Shown here in pieces: positions 19,353 to 30,753 of a stretch of 64,000 nucleotides of DNA. The first letter of the stretch is position 1. Each line of letters starts with the position of its first letter. The notes beneath the pieces are model-generated. The model ran no database searches and was not told where the DNA came from. It was given only the letters and a program-made list of their open reading frames with translations. This stretch comes from Bugula neritina. Its lineage: Eukaryota; Bryozoa; Gymnolaemata; Cheilostomatida; Bugulidae. Both the position numbers and the translations under genes were made by a program. The DNA is taken from NCBI GenBank assembly GCA_964035545.1, contig OZ037772.1, positions 4,007,538 to 4,071,537 on the forward strand, in the 5' to 3' direction.

Positions 19353-20288
19353 ACCCTGAGATATGTGCGTGTGGCTTCACCTGCGAGTGTGGTGCCTGTG
19401 TTGGGGTATGTGACCTTGACAGAGACTGTGGGAAGCTGCAGATCTGTTTGGAGAAAAGATGTTATCAGCAGGCCTCACCAGATGACAGAACAGTTGTCTG
19501 GGATCTTTATCACTCAGAACTAGTAGAATGTTCTTCAGGTTTGAATGCGAAATCTTTGTTCTAAACTCTATTGGAGTTTAAAAGTGTTGCTTTCTGTTGT
19601 ACTTATATCTGTGCTGGCCAGGATTTTTGAATGATTTTTGTTATGTATTTACGTAACAGAGTGTAACCTTAAAGCTGAATTTGCTTTATTTTCCACATAT
19701 TTTGGTTTGCGATTTTTCAGTAGAAACGAGGCATCACACTTGGTGTGATTATCAGCATTTTTTGCAGGTGCTTCTATCCGTGTACTGACAACACAGCCTG
19801 TCCTAGTGATGGACAAATCTGTCACCATGGTGTCTGTAAAGAGGGCTGTCAGGTGAGTAGTCGCTATGACCTACACTGCGAGTTATTGATGACTTTCATA
19901 CTATGAGTTGTGACTGCCTACTATAATTTATACTGCGAGTTCAAATAGCTGCTGTAACTTATGCTGTGAGTCATGACTAACTGAAATCACTTATACTGTG
20001 AGTCATAACTAACTGATATCACTTATACTGTGAGTCAATTATCAAAAATAGCAAAGAAGTAGAGATATGTTGTGTATGTGAGATATGTGAGGTTATTTAG
20101 TGACTAGTTCGCTATTTATAGAGTTTTGTTTCTATTAATAGACTGTACTGAAAATGAACAATGTGGATCTGAGTTTACTGAATGCATATCCAACATATGC
20201 TATCAGCTTTATCCTCTCAACAATCCAGATCTTTCTGATGCTGAGCAGGACAGACTCTTTGATGATCGGCTGGATCTACAGAATGATG
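19353..20288 (+). pseudogene. Collagen gene, N-terminal Cys-rich exons
   Basis: Three exons each encode a small cysteine pattern of the form C-x6-C-x5/6-C-x4-C: VCDLDRDCGKLQICLEKRC, CTDNTACPSDGQICHHGVC and CTENEQCGSEFTECISNIC. They resemble EB/Dickkopf-N-like extracellular repeats. Acceptors (CTTCAG, TTTGCAG, TTAATAG) and donors (GTGAGT at 19853, GTAAGT at 20289) are good, but the phases I infer do not join cleanly. That may mean another exon, a lesion or a mis-called boundary. Confidence 0.5.
19860..20035. repeat. Degenerate tandem repeat in collagen intron
   Basis: Irregular repeats of an ACTTATACTGTGAGTCAT-like unit. Confidence 0.5.
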
Positions 20289-20291
20289 GTA

Positions 20292-21239
20292 AGTTACTCT
20301 GTTAGTACAGTTACTCTGTTAGTACAGTTACTCTGTTAGTATAGTTACTCTGTTAATATAGTTACTGTGTTAGTATAGTTACTCTGTTAGTATAGTTACT
20401 CTGTTAGTATAGTTACTCTGTTAGTACAGTTACTCTGTTAGTATAGTTACTCTGTTAGTATAGTTACTCTGTTAGTACAGTTACTCTGTTAGTACAGTTA
20501 CTCTGTTAGTATAGTTACTCTGTTAGTATAGTTACTCTGTTAGTACAGTTACTCTGTTAGTATAGTTACTCTGTTAGTATAGTTACTCTGTTAGTATAGT
20601 TACTCTGTTAGTATAGTTACTCTGTTAGTACAGTTACTCTGTTGGTACAGTTACTCTGCTAGTACAGTTACTCTGTTAGTATAGTTACTCTGTTAGTATA
20701 ATTACTCTGTTAGTACAGTTACTCTGTTAGTATAGTTACTCTGTTAGTATAGTTACTCTGTTAGTACAGTTACTCTGTCAGTATAGTTACTCTGTTAGTA
20801 TAGTTACTCTGTTAGTACAGTTACTCTGTTAGTACAGTTACTCTGTTAGTACAGTTACTCTGTTAGTATATTTACTCTGTTAGTACAGTTACTCTGTTAG
20901 TATAGTTACTCTGTTAGTATATTTACTCTGTTAGTACAGTTACTCTGTTAGTATAGTTACTCTGTTAGTATAGTTACTCTGTTAGTATAGTTACTCTGTT
21001 AGTACAGTTACTCTGTTAGTATAGTTACTCTGTTAGTTTAGTTACTCTGTTAGTATAGTTACTCTGTTAGTACAGTTACTCTGTTAGTATAGTTACTCTG
21101 TTAGTACAGTTACTCTGTTAGTATAGTTACTCTGTTAGTACAGTTACTCTGTTGGTACAGTTACTCTGCTAGTACAGTTACTCTGTTAGTATAATTAATC
21201 TGTTAGTACAGTTACTGTTAGTATAGTTACAGTAACAGT
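20292..21239. repeat. 17-bp minisatellite, about 55 copies, in collagen intron
   Basis: The unit AGTTACTCTGTTAGTAT alternates with a variant ending in C. Occasional variants are GGT for AGT and CTGCT for CTGTT. It starts directly after the splice donor at 20289. Confidence 0.9.
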
Positions 21240-21329
21240 TTGCTAGTCATAATAACTTTCACTGTTAGTTGCTGGACAAGTTCTTCTACATCTCTTGTAG
21301 CCACAACCAAAGTGGTGTCTATATATCCT

Positions 21330-21800
21330 GCTAGTGACTTGAGTAATGACTCATATGTAATTGTAATTAATTACATATCTAATGTAATTGATTTTTGCAA
21401 TTACTTTACAATTACATCTCAATTACTTTAAACTTTTAAATCTTAAAATCTTAAGAAATTTATTCTTTTTTAGCATGACTACTGTTAAATAACAAGTACA
21501 GATTAAGTCAATGTAGTATAGTATCACTTTTGCGAACAAAGCACGTTCACCCCTGTCAAAATTGCCCCTGCTAGGTGGACCCTAGAGGTGAAATTGCATA
21601 ACTTCCAATTGTCCTTTGTGAGAACAAAAGTAATTGTAATTGTAATTATTTGCATTGCCATGTAATTGTAATTAATTGCTTTACAATGTAGTTTTGTACT
21701 GTGATTAATTACATTTATTTCAACTGTAATTATAATTGTAATTGTAATTGACAAATTCTCATGTAATTGTAATTAGTTACATTCACATGTAATTGACCCC
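21330..21800. repeat. Dispersed repeat with TAATTG-rich tract and foldback arms
   Basis: A GC-richer block (21530-21620) with self-complementary arms (GAACAAAG ... CTTTGT) is followed by a TGTAATTGTAATT-rich tract that ends in AACCCTGG. A related sequence is at 47780-48116. It is probably a MITE or a similar short interspersed repeat. Confidence 0.45.
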
Positions 21801-21974
21801 AACCCTGGTTTATTATGGAGCTCATACTTTTATTTTTCTAGGTCTAGATGTATTCTCCACCATGTTTTTACTAGAAGTAAACTTTAATTTGGTAATAAGT
21901 TTAAAATAAACTGTTGTTTCGCATTGTACAGTTTACTATTGCCTGAATATTGTATTGAGAATATTGGCTTAACA

Positions 21975-22065
21975 ATTCCAGTGCAGCGATGTGATTGGCC
22001 TGACAATATCAAAGTAGTGATGTGATTGGCTTGACAGTATCAGAGTAGTGATGTGATTGGCTACT
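21975..22065. repeat. Three tandem ~31-bp repeats
   Basis: Units share GATGTGATTGGC followed by TGACA(G/A)TATCA. Confidence 0.6.
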
Positions 22066-22445
22066 CTGTTCTGTTCTGCAGGGCCATGCCTACTTGTATT
22101 ATCTGTTAATCTTGTTTTGCAGTGAACAGAAAGGGATAATGGGTCCCAAAAGACACCCGGGATCTTACCATGGAGAGGAAGGGTTCACCCGATGTTGATG
22201 GCCTGCCTGGTATATCCGGCAATCCTGGAGATGCAGGAGAAAGGAGACCACCTTGTTTGTCAGGAGATACCGGACTTTTTGGAGAACCAGGTAATGTTTA
22301 TGCTCAATTGAGTTTAATCTGTCAAGTTATGTTGGGATCTTTTTCGTTTTCGTTATTTTATGTTTGTTACGTGGAAAAAGGAAAAAACTCTGTCTTGGAG
22401 CATTTTGGTTTTTTCAGAGAGCTTTGGATTATTTGATTATGGTCT

Positions 22446-22890
22446 ACACAGGGGTGTAGACAAACTAAACTAGACAGGGGTGTAGACAAACTAAACTAGA
22501 CAGGGGTGTAGACAAACTAAACTAGACAGGGGTGTAGACAGACTAAACTAGACAGGGGTGTAGACAAACTAAACTAGACAGGGGTGTAGACAGACTAAAC
22601 TACACAGGGGTGTAGACAAACTAAACTACACAGGGGTGTAGACAGACTAAACTAGACAGGGGTGTAGACAAACTAAACTACACAGGGGTGTAGACAAACT
22701 AAACTACACAGGGGTGTAGACAGACTAAACTAGACAGGGGTGTAGACAAACTAAACTACACAGGGGTGTAGACAGACTAAACTAGACAGGGGTGTAGACA
22801 AACTAAACTACACAGGGGTGTAGACAAACTAAACTACACAGGGGTGTAGACAGACTAAACTAGACAGGGGTGTAGACAGACTAGACTAAC
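22446..22890. repeat. 26-bp minisatellite, about 17 copies
   Basis: The unit contains ACAGGGGTGTAGACAAAC plus TAAACTAG, with A/G (AAAC/AGAC) and G/C (TAGAC/TACAC) variants. It lies in the collagen intron after 22290. Confidence 0.9.
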
Positions 22891-23218
22891 CAGTGGTCTA
22901 GATGGACTAAACCTACTACGAACTTACAATTACCTTGCGTCATGACGTCTCTATTCTCTCCTATAATTTGACTTTTATTTAGCGAGCAGATTTCTAGTGG
23001 GCTATTCGATAGTGACCAGTCACACTGTTTATTATAGCAACATAGAAATCAAGTTGAAAACTAGTTGCACCTGTTGTGATGCTATCAATGGGTGCTTACA
23101 GGTAGAGACGGAGTACCTGGACCTGTTGAGATAGGATATCAGGGTAAACAAGGAGATCAAGGTCCTGCAGGTAAGAATGAGGAGTTACTCACCCTTGCTT
23201 GTGTATTTCTGTTCTTTT

Positions 23219-23440
23219 TAGGTATTCTATAATATGCTGGGGTTTCCCTCACAGCTATTATATATGCTGGAATTCCCCTCACACGTATGATATATGCCGG
23301 GGTTTCCCTCACAGCTATGCTATATGCTGGGGTTTCCCTCACAGCTATTATATATACTGGAATTCCTCTCAAACCTATGCTATATGCTGGGGTTTCCCTC
23401 ACAGATATTCTATATGCTGGGGTTCTCCTCACAGCTAGTC
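23219..23440. repeat. ~30-bp minisatellite, about 7 copies
   Basis: The unit holds TATGCTGGGGTTTCCCTCAC plus AGCTAT. It lies in the collagen intron after 23170. Confidence 0.8.
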
Positions 23441-26129
23441 TGCACTAAGGCAGGGAGTGGGCTAAGTAATCATATTGAATCCCAGCAGTGATTGTTACTT
23501 CAACTGACAGGATTACTATGTATGATAGTTACTCTGACTGGTTTCCATGGATCATTTTTACCATATTGTTTGCCACATGATGCATTGTCTTAGTAAAAAC
23601 AAGAAAACAAAGAAATATACCAGAAATGTTGAGAAATGTGGTGTTCCAGAATTAATAAATGACCACTTGTAATGCATACTGGTGCTGCTTGGTTCATAGG
23701 ACCTGTCGAACAACCTGGAGAACCTGGTCTGGATGGCAGAAATGGAAAGACAGGAGAAACTGCACGAACTGGTATGCCTGGTCCAACCGGCTCAAGGGGG
23801 GTCACTGGAGAACCCGGATCTGATGGAAGGTATTTTTTGTGCTTTACTCTACCCTATTCAGCTTCTTGGAACTTTTTATTTGATTTAGTTTCTATAATTT
23901 GTTGTCAATTTTTTCAGAGACGGTTTACCTGGAGTACTGGGTGCTGATGGTAGACCTGGGGAGCAGGGTGATCAAGGACCTCCTGGCTCCATGGGTCCAG
24001 TGGGAATCCCCGGTAACCAGGGACCTGAAGGTGCTCAAGGAGACAAGGGTGATAAGGCAGGAACATTCTTTATTCAGTTTTCTATTTATTTCAGTTCTCT
24101 GGTTTTCCACTAGTCAATCCTGTAGTTGTTTATTTGTTTTAGTTTATTTATGTTAATACTAAAGTTGCTTCAGTGACATCACATGATGTAATATATTACA
24201 CAACAATGCAGTATAATACACCATAATATAATATGTTATACAATACAATAATATTACAGAAATTATAATTCACTAATATCTCACAGCTAAGTTGTGTCTC
24301 CTAAATATATTTATTACTATAGGGGCCAGCTGGGCCACAGGGTGCTTCTGGACCAACTGGATTGTTTGGGCCAACTAATCCTCAGGGACCCCACGGAGCT
24401 TCCGGGAATTCCCGGCGAACAAGGACTTAAAGGTATGAATTAAGTTGAACCATCGTTGACCTTAGTTATTGGCCATCAACAGAATCTTGACTCTAAGAGT
24501 TATCCTACTTGGTAAGAAGGTAAGGCAACTCCTAACTCATGATAATATGAATATCATCTGCTGTTGTAAGACCCACTGGTTTCCAGGGACCTCAGGGATT
24601 CCTCGGAGCTCCTGGTGTTGATGGTTAAAGGGGAGATGTTGGATCAGTTGGCATTGCTGGACCACCCGGGCTACGGGGTGCTGATGGCAAAGAAGGATTT
24701 ACTGGTTCTCCTGGTGCTATGGGTGCTATGGGACCACCTGGACCTGATGGTGCTAAGGTAAACACTTACACTGTTAACAGGTTATTGTTATTCATCTTGT
24801 TGGTTTAGTGGTAATAAACCAATAGTTTGTATTTCTAGGGTGAGCAAAGGAGAGATGGGGAAATGGGTAGTCCTGGCAGACCTGGACCTCCTGGTGAAGC
24901 CCCAGTATTTGGTTAGTTATTAGCAAAACCAAGTTATTGTTCATTACTTGTATCTTTTTCATTCTCTTTCAACTGTGTATTGGTAATATTTTGGGAATTT
25001 CATCCATAGCCTGTGATTGAAGCTTTTATTTTATTCTACCATGGGTTATGTTAGATGCTCCCCCTATGATGATGAGTGCAATGATGTCCAACGGTAAAGG
25101 TGTACAAGCTGATGATGCAGGCGCCAACAATGAGCTCTATAATATGTACCTCAGTGAGTAATGGTCATGATGTGCTTCGATGTTGCCCGATTTGTAGCAG
25201 AAAAGCTCTTTTAAATAGTGTTTTGGAACTCAAATGACGGACCTGTTTCAAATTGTGTGTATGTTTAATTTACAGACAAACAATTTTATAATTAACTGTT
25301 AGAATTTATTGTAATAAAAATATAGACAGCTGTTATAATGTATTTCTCCTCCTAGCATTAATGATTGACATTCTTGTTTGATGAGTCACCTATTTAGTTC
25401 GTTTCTCCAGTTAAATGTTGCTACATTCTGACATATTATATAATGTTGATTTTATTGCTGTTAGCTTACATCACTACTTCCACTTTATTTCTCTAGAAAC
25501 AAAAGTAAGGGACGGGTCCAAAGACAGCCCTGTTAGAGACTGTTGAGAACTCCTCACTGAAAACCCAGAGTTCAAGAGTGGAACTTATTGGGTGAGAGAA
25601 GATGCTGATATGTTTCTATTTTCTCTGCTCAGAGGAAATCTGCATCCAAGTCTAATGACTGAAATTCTGTGAACATGTTTTACATTCTACAATTACTACT
25701 CCTGAGATGTCAATATAATGTCATGTGAAGTTTCTACAGATATTTAATGAATTGTTGTTTAGGAAGAAGAGTTTTTCTATGAGTTGCCTGTAATATATAA
25801 TTCTGTAGATTCAACAGCTGAACATGTTTTAGTAGTTTTATTTGATATTAGCATTATGTTAGTGTGAAATAGAGAAGTTGTATTCTCTATTGTTTGTTGT
25901 CAGGTGGATCCAGATGGTGGCTCCATAGCTAATGCTATCCAGGCTTACTGTCGCAAGGAAATGAAGAGCACTTGTATCAATGCCAAGACCTTCGAGTTTG
26001 CCACCAAATCGTACGTCACCCAGCAGCTAGATAATCAGCCATTTGTTGCTAAACACATGGGAACAACAATTGTGAGTGTTTATCTTGCATCAACCATGAC
26101 TTTCTCAGTAATACTTGAGAATATTCAAA

Positions 26130-26277
26130 AGTTTTATGTTGAGAATTGTCGCTATAGTAACATATTTGTTTACTGTATGGATGTTGATAAGTGTTGCTAT
26201 AGTAACATGTTGGTTTCCTGTATGGATGTTGATAAGTGTTGCTATAGTAACATGTTGATTTCCTGTATGGATTGTAG
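26130..26277. repeat. ~49-bp tandem repeat, nearly 3 copies, in collagen intron
   Basis: The unit contains TGCTATAGTAACATGTTG and TCCTGTATGGATGTTGATAA. Confidence 0.75.
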
Positions 26278-26379
26278 TTTGAGTATCAGGCAGAGTTTTC
26301 CCAACTCAACTTCCTTCGAATTCACTCTGAGAGAGCAAAGCAAACCCTGACTTACAGGTAATAGTCACTGCTAGCAGCT

Positions 26380-26535
26380 TATCAAATAGTCACTAGTTGC
26401 TAGTCGCTAATCAGGTAATATTCACTACCAACAGTTTACCAAATAGTCACTAGTCAGTATTCACTGGTCACCAGTTGCTAGTCACCAGTTACTAGTCACC
26501 AGTTGCTAGTTGCCAATCACCAGATACTAGTCCTC
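26380..26535. repeat. Degenerate CTAGTCACCAGT repeats in collagen intron
   Basis: Irregular short tandem units between the exons at 26357 and 26632. Confidence 0.5.
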
Positions 26536-26774
26536 TACTATGTTGCAAGTCACTTGATAATCTGAACAATCACAGGCTTCTTCTTAAGCTGAGCGAGTTG
26601 TTGGTATGTCTATTCCTTTTGCTGATTGTAGATGTATAAACTCAGTGGCGGTAGAAGACGCATACGGTAGGAAGAATAAGTCAGTCATTTTATATACAGC
26701 TGGTGATAAAGAATACACAGCGACAGATAGCAGGTTTCAATATTCAGTGCTGCAGGATGATTGCAAGGTATGTA

Positions 26775-26870
26775 AATGTGACCTATATAATGTAAATCAG
26801 ACCTATATAGTGTAAACCTGATCTATATAGTGTAAATCTGACTTTTATAGTGTAAATATGACCTGCATAT
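26775..26870. repeat. ~21-bp tandem repeats in collagen intron
   Basis: Four copies of a TATATAGTGTAAATCTGACC-like unit follow the donor at 26768. Confidence 0.6.
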
Positions 26871-27170
26871 GCACATGATTGCGATAGTTGCATCTTTTGT
26901 TCTATTAATTTACTGTGGAGCTTGCTTTTGAGGCTTGCAATAAATGTTTACGAGTTCAACCCAAAAGCCACTTTGAGTGCTGTACGAGTTTAGAGTTTTG
27001 AGTTTGCCGTCTGCCATTTTGTAGTATGCCAAATCATCAGAAGCTCAGACAGTGATTGAGATGACACCAAGACCGCCACCCACTTGCCTATTATTGACAT
27101 TGCTCCTGGTGACGTTGGGACAACCCACAAAGAGTTTGGGGTTCAGCTTGGAGAAGTCTGCTTTTCATAG

Positions 27171-29314
27171 ACTCATATCTAACAACAGTGTTATTTGGCT
27201 GATTTTTTAAAACTGTCCCTGATTAGATAATTAGTGGCCAATCAGAGAATTCAATCAATGTTGGTTGGCTGAGACCAGCAGTCTGATTCTTATATAACCT
27301 AATTTTTGAATGAAATATTTGATTACTCTAAATAAATTTATCAGAGACTTCTGAGGCAGTGATGGTGATTTTTGTACATATAAATTTGAAGAAGTTTAGC
27401 TATAGGGTTTATGCTGTTTTTTTAATTATTCCACCATAACCTGAGATTGTGAGTAGTAATTCTAGAATAAGGTAGGGAGGGTGTAACACCGTTCCCTATG
27501 ACTTTATATATTTAGAAACTGTTGTTAATTTAGTAATTCTGTTGGTGTTATATTTTTAAATTCATTTAATCCAACCATTTCTCTATTACAAAATATATTT
27601 TACCATAAGGTGCTACACAATTTATTTCTCAGCTTGTAGATTTCATCATCAAAATTATTGAAGTAATAAAATTGGTCCAGAATTTGAAAGAAGCTGCAGT
27701 TTTCAGATCTGATTATTTAACCTATTTATCCTGAAATTAAACATTGTTAGTTTAAAATGGAGTGTAACATATATTTTAGTCACTTAGTTCCAACTGTGTT
27801 GACCATATCAACATTTTAAATTTTACTTTGGCTGCTATGAAGTACATAAGTAACTGGCATTAAATTTCACATGTCACATCATCTTGTAAAAGTTTTTGTA
27901 AATAAAAATAAATTTCAAGTGTTTTTGAGAAGCTATAGGTTTGTATGTTTGAAATAATGAAACATAATGTTCCTTAATGTCAAGATTCTGCTTATACCAC
28001 AATACCATAAACATTGTGACTCTGTCAGTAGCCAAAAGCAGTGATGAAAAAAGATGTTTACTAGCTAACACAACTACTAGATTTTGTCACTACCAAGCAC
28101 AATTTAGAAAAGAGTTGATGCCGTCCTGATGCTGTCGGGACAACGGAAAATCTACGAGAATATAGAATGAGACTTTGACAGAGTCAGACTTGAGCTGGCA
28201 TTTGAAAGGCTTGAGTGTTACTGAAAGCTGAAACAATAAATATCAAAATTGTCTAATTTTCAGGTTTCTGGGAAGTTTCTTTAGATGTATATCTGAAACT
28301 AACAATGTTTTACTAACCATCATGTCAGGAGTTCTCTTCATCATTGTTGTACAGACTTTGAATACCGTCACGTATCAACTGGAAACACACATTACAATCA
28401 TTAACTCAAGCACATTCGATACATAGTGGTGACTGCTCTAACAGCAGCCCTGAACCTGCGCTTAGCTGAGATCTTGGTTGGGGGGTGCGGGTCTATTCCT
28501 GCCATTGCTTCTGCCCATCTCAGTGTCTCTGCTACACACTCCTATGTAACAGATGTATGAGTTATATCCATTATACTGTATGCCTTCAGCACATATATGT
28601 CATACATCCATATTGCACCTTATCACATTGGTAACTGGTATAAAATGTATCACCTTATATGCGTCACATTCCGTGACTATCAGCTTCTTCTGAATAGTCA
28701 AACTTTGGACTTTGGCTTCAGCCTTCGTCATTTGAGAATATTACTGAGAAACAACATCCTGCCAATAGGAAAACAGATAGCAGCGTGAATTTTTCAAATT
28801 TTGGTTTTCCTGATGTCAAACACAGAAAGGTTTAACTCATGAAAACACAGCACTAATTAAACAGGGAGAACTAATATAATAATTCAAGGGAACCTTTAGG
28901 TTACAACTGGTTAGCAAAGTGGGTATCTCGAGGATCTTGTATTGGTGAACTTCAGCCTATAAATGGCTCGTTTTACTCTTTTGCTCACAAAGTTTATCAA
29001 CAAGATAGAAAAGCTTAACATATTCACTAGAAGAAGATTGTATCTGCTAAAGACTATGTCCAGCTATTATAGATTATAGATTGTATCTACAATCACATGG
29101 CACACTCACAGTAAACTTGTTAGCTTATTACTGAGCAGTGAACTTCAAACTATTAGGCAGAGTGTTAACAAAGGAAGTCACTTCCAACAACTGCATGTCT
29201 GTTGAGAATAGCTCACTGCGGCCGGCTAAAGACTATGTCCAGTTATTATACACACTTTAGTCACAAATAATTATTTATATTTCAACTGCAACATGCGAGG
29301 ATTTGGTAACATAC
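27171..29314. other. Intergenic region between collagen and coiled-coil genes
   Basis: AT-rich and without a convincing exon. A GC-richer patch near 28430-28545 has weak tRNA-like words but no clear box pair. Confidence 0.5.
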
Positions 29315-29842
29315 ATTAGCCCTGGCGATATGTTTTCTCATCTTGATAATATCCCATTGTTGAAAGGCTATCATTCGTTCCTTCTTAGCGACAAGTGCAT
29401 TAGCAGCTTCCAGTTCAATTTTCAGTTTGTCATTGATGCTCTCTGCATCTGCCATGGAGTCACTAATCTGCTACATAGACACCTGCTGCTCGGCTAATTC
29501 TTTCTGAACTGTGAACAACTCACAGTTGAGGCTCTTCAACTTGTCCTGCAACTGGCCAACTTCTTCTTGTAGAGTTCCGGAAGTCTGTTTTTCAACAAAA
29601 AGCTGTGTTCACAGGTCACATGATTCTATCTACAGAAATGCACTCACAATACACAATGTTATATCTGTTATATATGTACTAATTGCCTCTTTATATTGGA
29701 AACATGGTTCTTTTACTGCATAACCAATTGTAAAACAACGCTGATGTTTCAAACTCAGCGCGCTTAGCACATTTAAAAATCATATGAAAAAAACGGGACA
29801 TTTTCAAATTGATGTATGTTGATTGGCTGAACAGTTTAGAAA

Positions 29843-29941
<99 letters not shown>

Positions 29942-30753
29942 AGTAGAAGAACTAACTAACCTCCTCTGCTTTCCTCTCCAGCTTATCCTGCAACACATGA
30001 CGCTCTTCAATCAAGGTCTCCACTCTGGAAGCCTCCTTTGATTTGATGGCGTTTTTACATTTCAGGGCTTCTAGCTGGACCTTCAGCATGCTGATCGAAT
30101 GGAGGTGCTCATAACACTGAACTTTCTAAAATTTATCATTGAAACTATTTCTTGAGCCTCAAAGAATAATACAGTCACAGTATAACTCATTATGCATTCT
30201 ATAAATCAAATTACAAACAAATCAATATCTAATAATTATGGTGACAGTCAACATCTCAAATATTCTTATTAGACTTTTATATTCTATAATATATTGTATT
30301 TATTACACTGCAATATAAAACCAAAACCTATACTGAAATTTATACCTACGACTGAAGATCAGCCTCTTGACTTTTACACTGGTCTAGAAGGGTGTTGACT
30401 TGTGGGTCTCTTTCTTTAGCTGAAGCTACGTAATAGTTGTTCTTCCAAAGTCTACAATAAGTAACGCAAAAATACGTACTTAATTGTGTGAGGAAGTCAT
30501 TGTGCAAAGAGGGCCATGTTAAATGATACTGTTATAAAGACAAACTATGCACCAACCACAGAAAGAAGTGGGTTATAAGTGAACATTTCTAGAGCACTCA
30601 AGTAGAAGCGTCTACACCTGGATTACTTTAAGAAACAAAATGACTGACTGATTTATACCTTTACAATTTCCTCATACTCATTGAGTCTCCTCTCATACTC
30701 TGACTGTAATTGAACATTTTCTGATGCAAGTTGGCTGTTCAAAGTGATCAACT
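29315..30753 (-). pseudogene. Coiled-coil protein gene, four exons visible, with in-frame stops
   Basis: Minus-strand exons by eye: 30659-30753 (ELITLNSQLASENVQLQSEY), 30346-30451 (NNYYVASAKERDPQVNTLLDQ), 29961-30125 (SISMLKVQLEALKCKNAIK ... DKLERKAEE) and 29315-29584 (LQEEVGQLQDKLKSLNCELF ... ADAESINDKLKIELEAANAL). All are heptad-rich, so the product is a long coiled coil, such as a cytoskeletal, ciliary or centrosomal rod. I cannot name the family. The exons at 29961 and 29315 are whole codons (165 and 270 bp) in phase 0. A TAG interrupts the 29315-29584 exon where Q would fit, and another TAG stands at the end of 30346-30451. Further exons on either side were not found. Confidence 0.5.
29838..29938. 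repeat. (TA)n microsatellite
   Basis: About 100 bp of TA dinucleotides with one C interruption, in an intron of the coiled-coil gene. Confidence 0.9.

Larger units (their letters stand above)
22123..24911 (+). pseudogene. Collagen gene, triple-helix (Gly-X-Y) exons
   Basis: Seven exons with recognisable Gly-X-Y, for example [19 protein letters not shown] (23918-24056) and GSPGAMGAMGPPGPDG (24587-24757), the latter also holding an RGD right after the TAA stop. Phases join well between 22123 and 24056. The intron after 24056 starts with GC, not GT, where the following exon (24323) keeps the repeat register. The 24323-24432 exon has a one-base shift near 24407. Interruptions such as GERRPPCLS and GEQRRD point to Gly codons lost by single substitutions. 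Confidence 0.7.
19353..27170 (+). pseudogene. Fibrillar collagen gene (COLFI type), multi-exon, carrying disabling lesions
   Basis: An extracellular-matrix collagen with three modules: Cys-rich N-terminal exons, Gly-X-Y exons and a fibrillar C-propeptide. Exons by eye: 19353-19538, 19768-19852, 20142-20288, 22123-22290, 23102-23170, 23700-23829, 23918-24056, 24323-24432, 24587-24757, 24839-24911, 25055-25153, 25497-25591, 25904-26071, 26278-26357, 26632-26767, 27025-27170. Lesions: TAA at 24626-24628 inside a Gly-X-Y repeat, TGA at 25544-25546 after the first propeptide cysteine, one-base frameshifts near 24407 and 27062, and several Gly positions turned to Arg, Glu or Cys. Because introns are kept, it is not a processed copy. 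Sequencing error could mimic the indels but explains the nonsense codons less well. It could also be a partly functional allele. Confidence 0.7.
25055..27170 (+). pseudogene. Collagen gene, fibrillar C-propeptide (COLFI) exons
   Basis: Telopeptide NNELYNMYLKTKVRDG, then the COLFI hallmarks LLTENPEFKSGTYW, VDPDGGSIANAIQAYC, FSQLNFLRIHSERAKQTLTY, CINSVAVEDAYG, DSRFQYSVLQDDC and the terminal [12 protein letters not shown] ... [11 protein letters not shown] with the stop TAG at 27168. The domain normally trimerises and is cleaved outside the cell. A TGA replaces an expected residue next to the first conserved cysteine (25544), and one base is missing near 27062 in the last exon, so the final ~35 residues are read only in another frame. 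Confidence 0.8.

Noticed and set aside
28430-28545. Possible tRNA gene or SINE (GCGGGTCTATTCC as box B)
   Set aside because: Box A is poorly spaced and no second copy was seen in the window.
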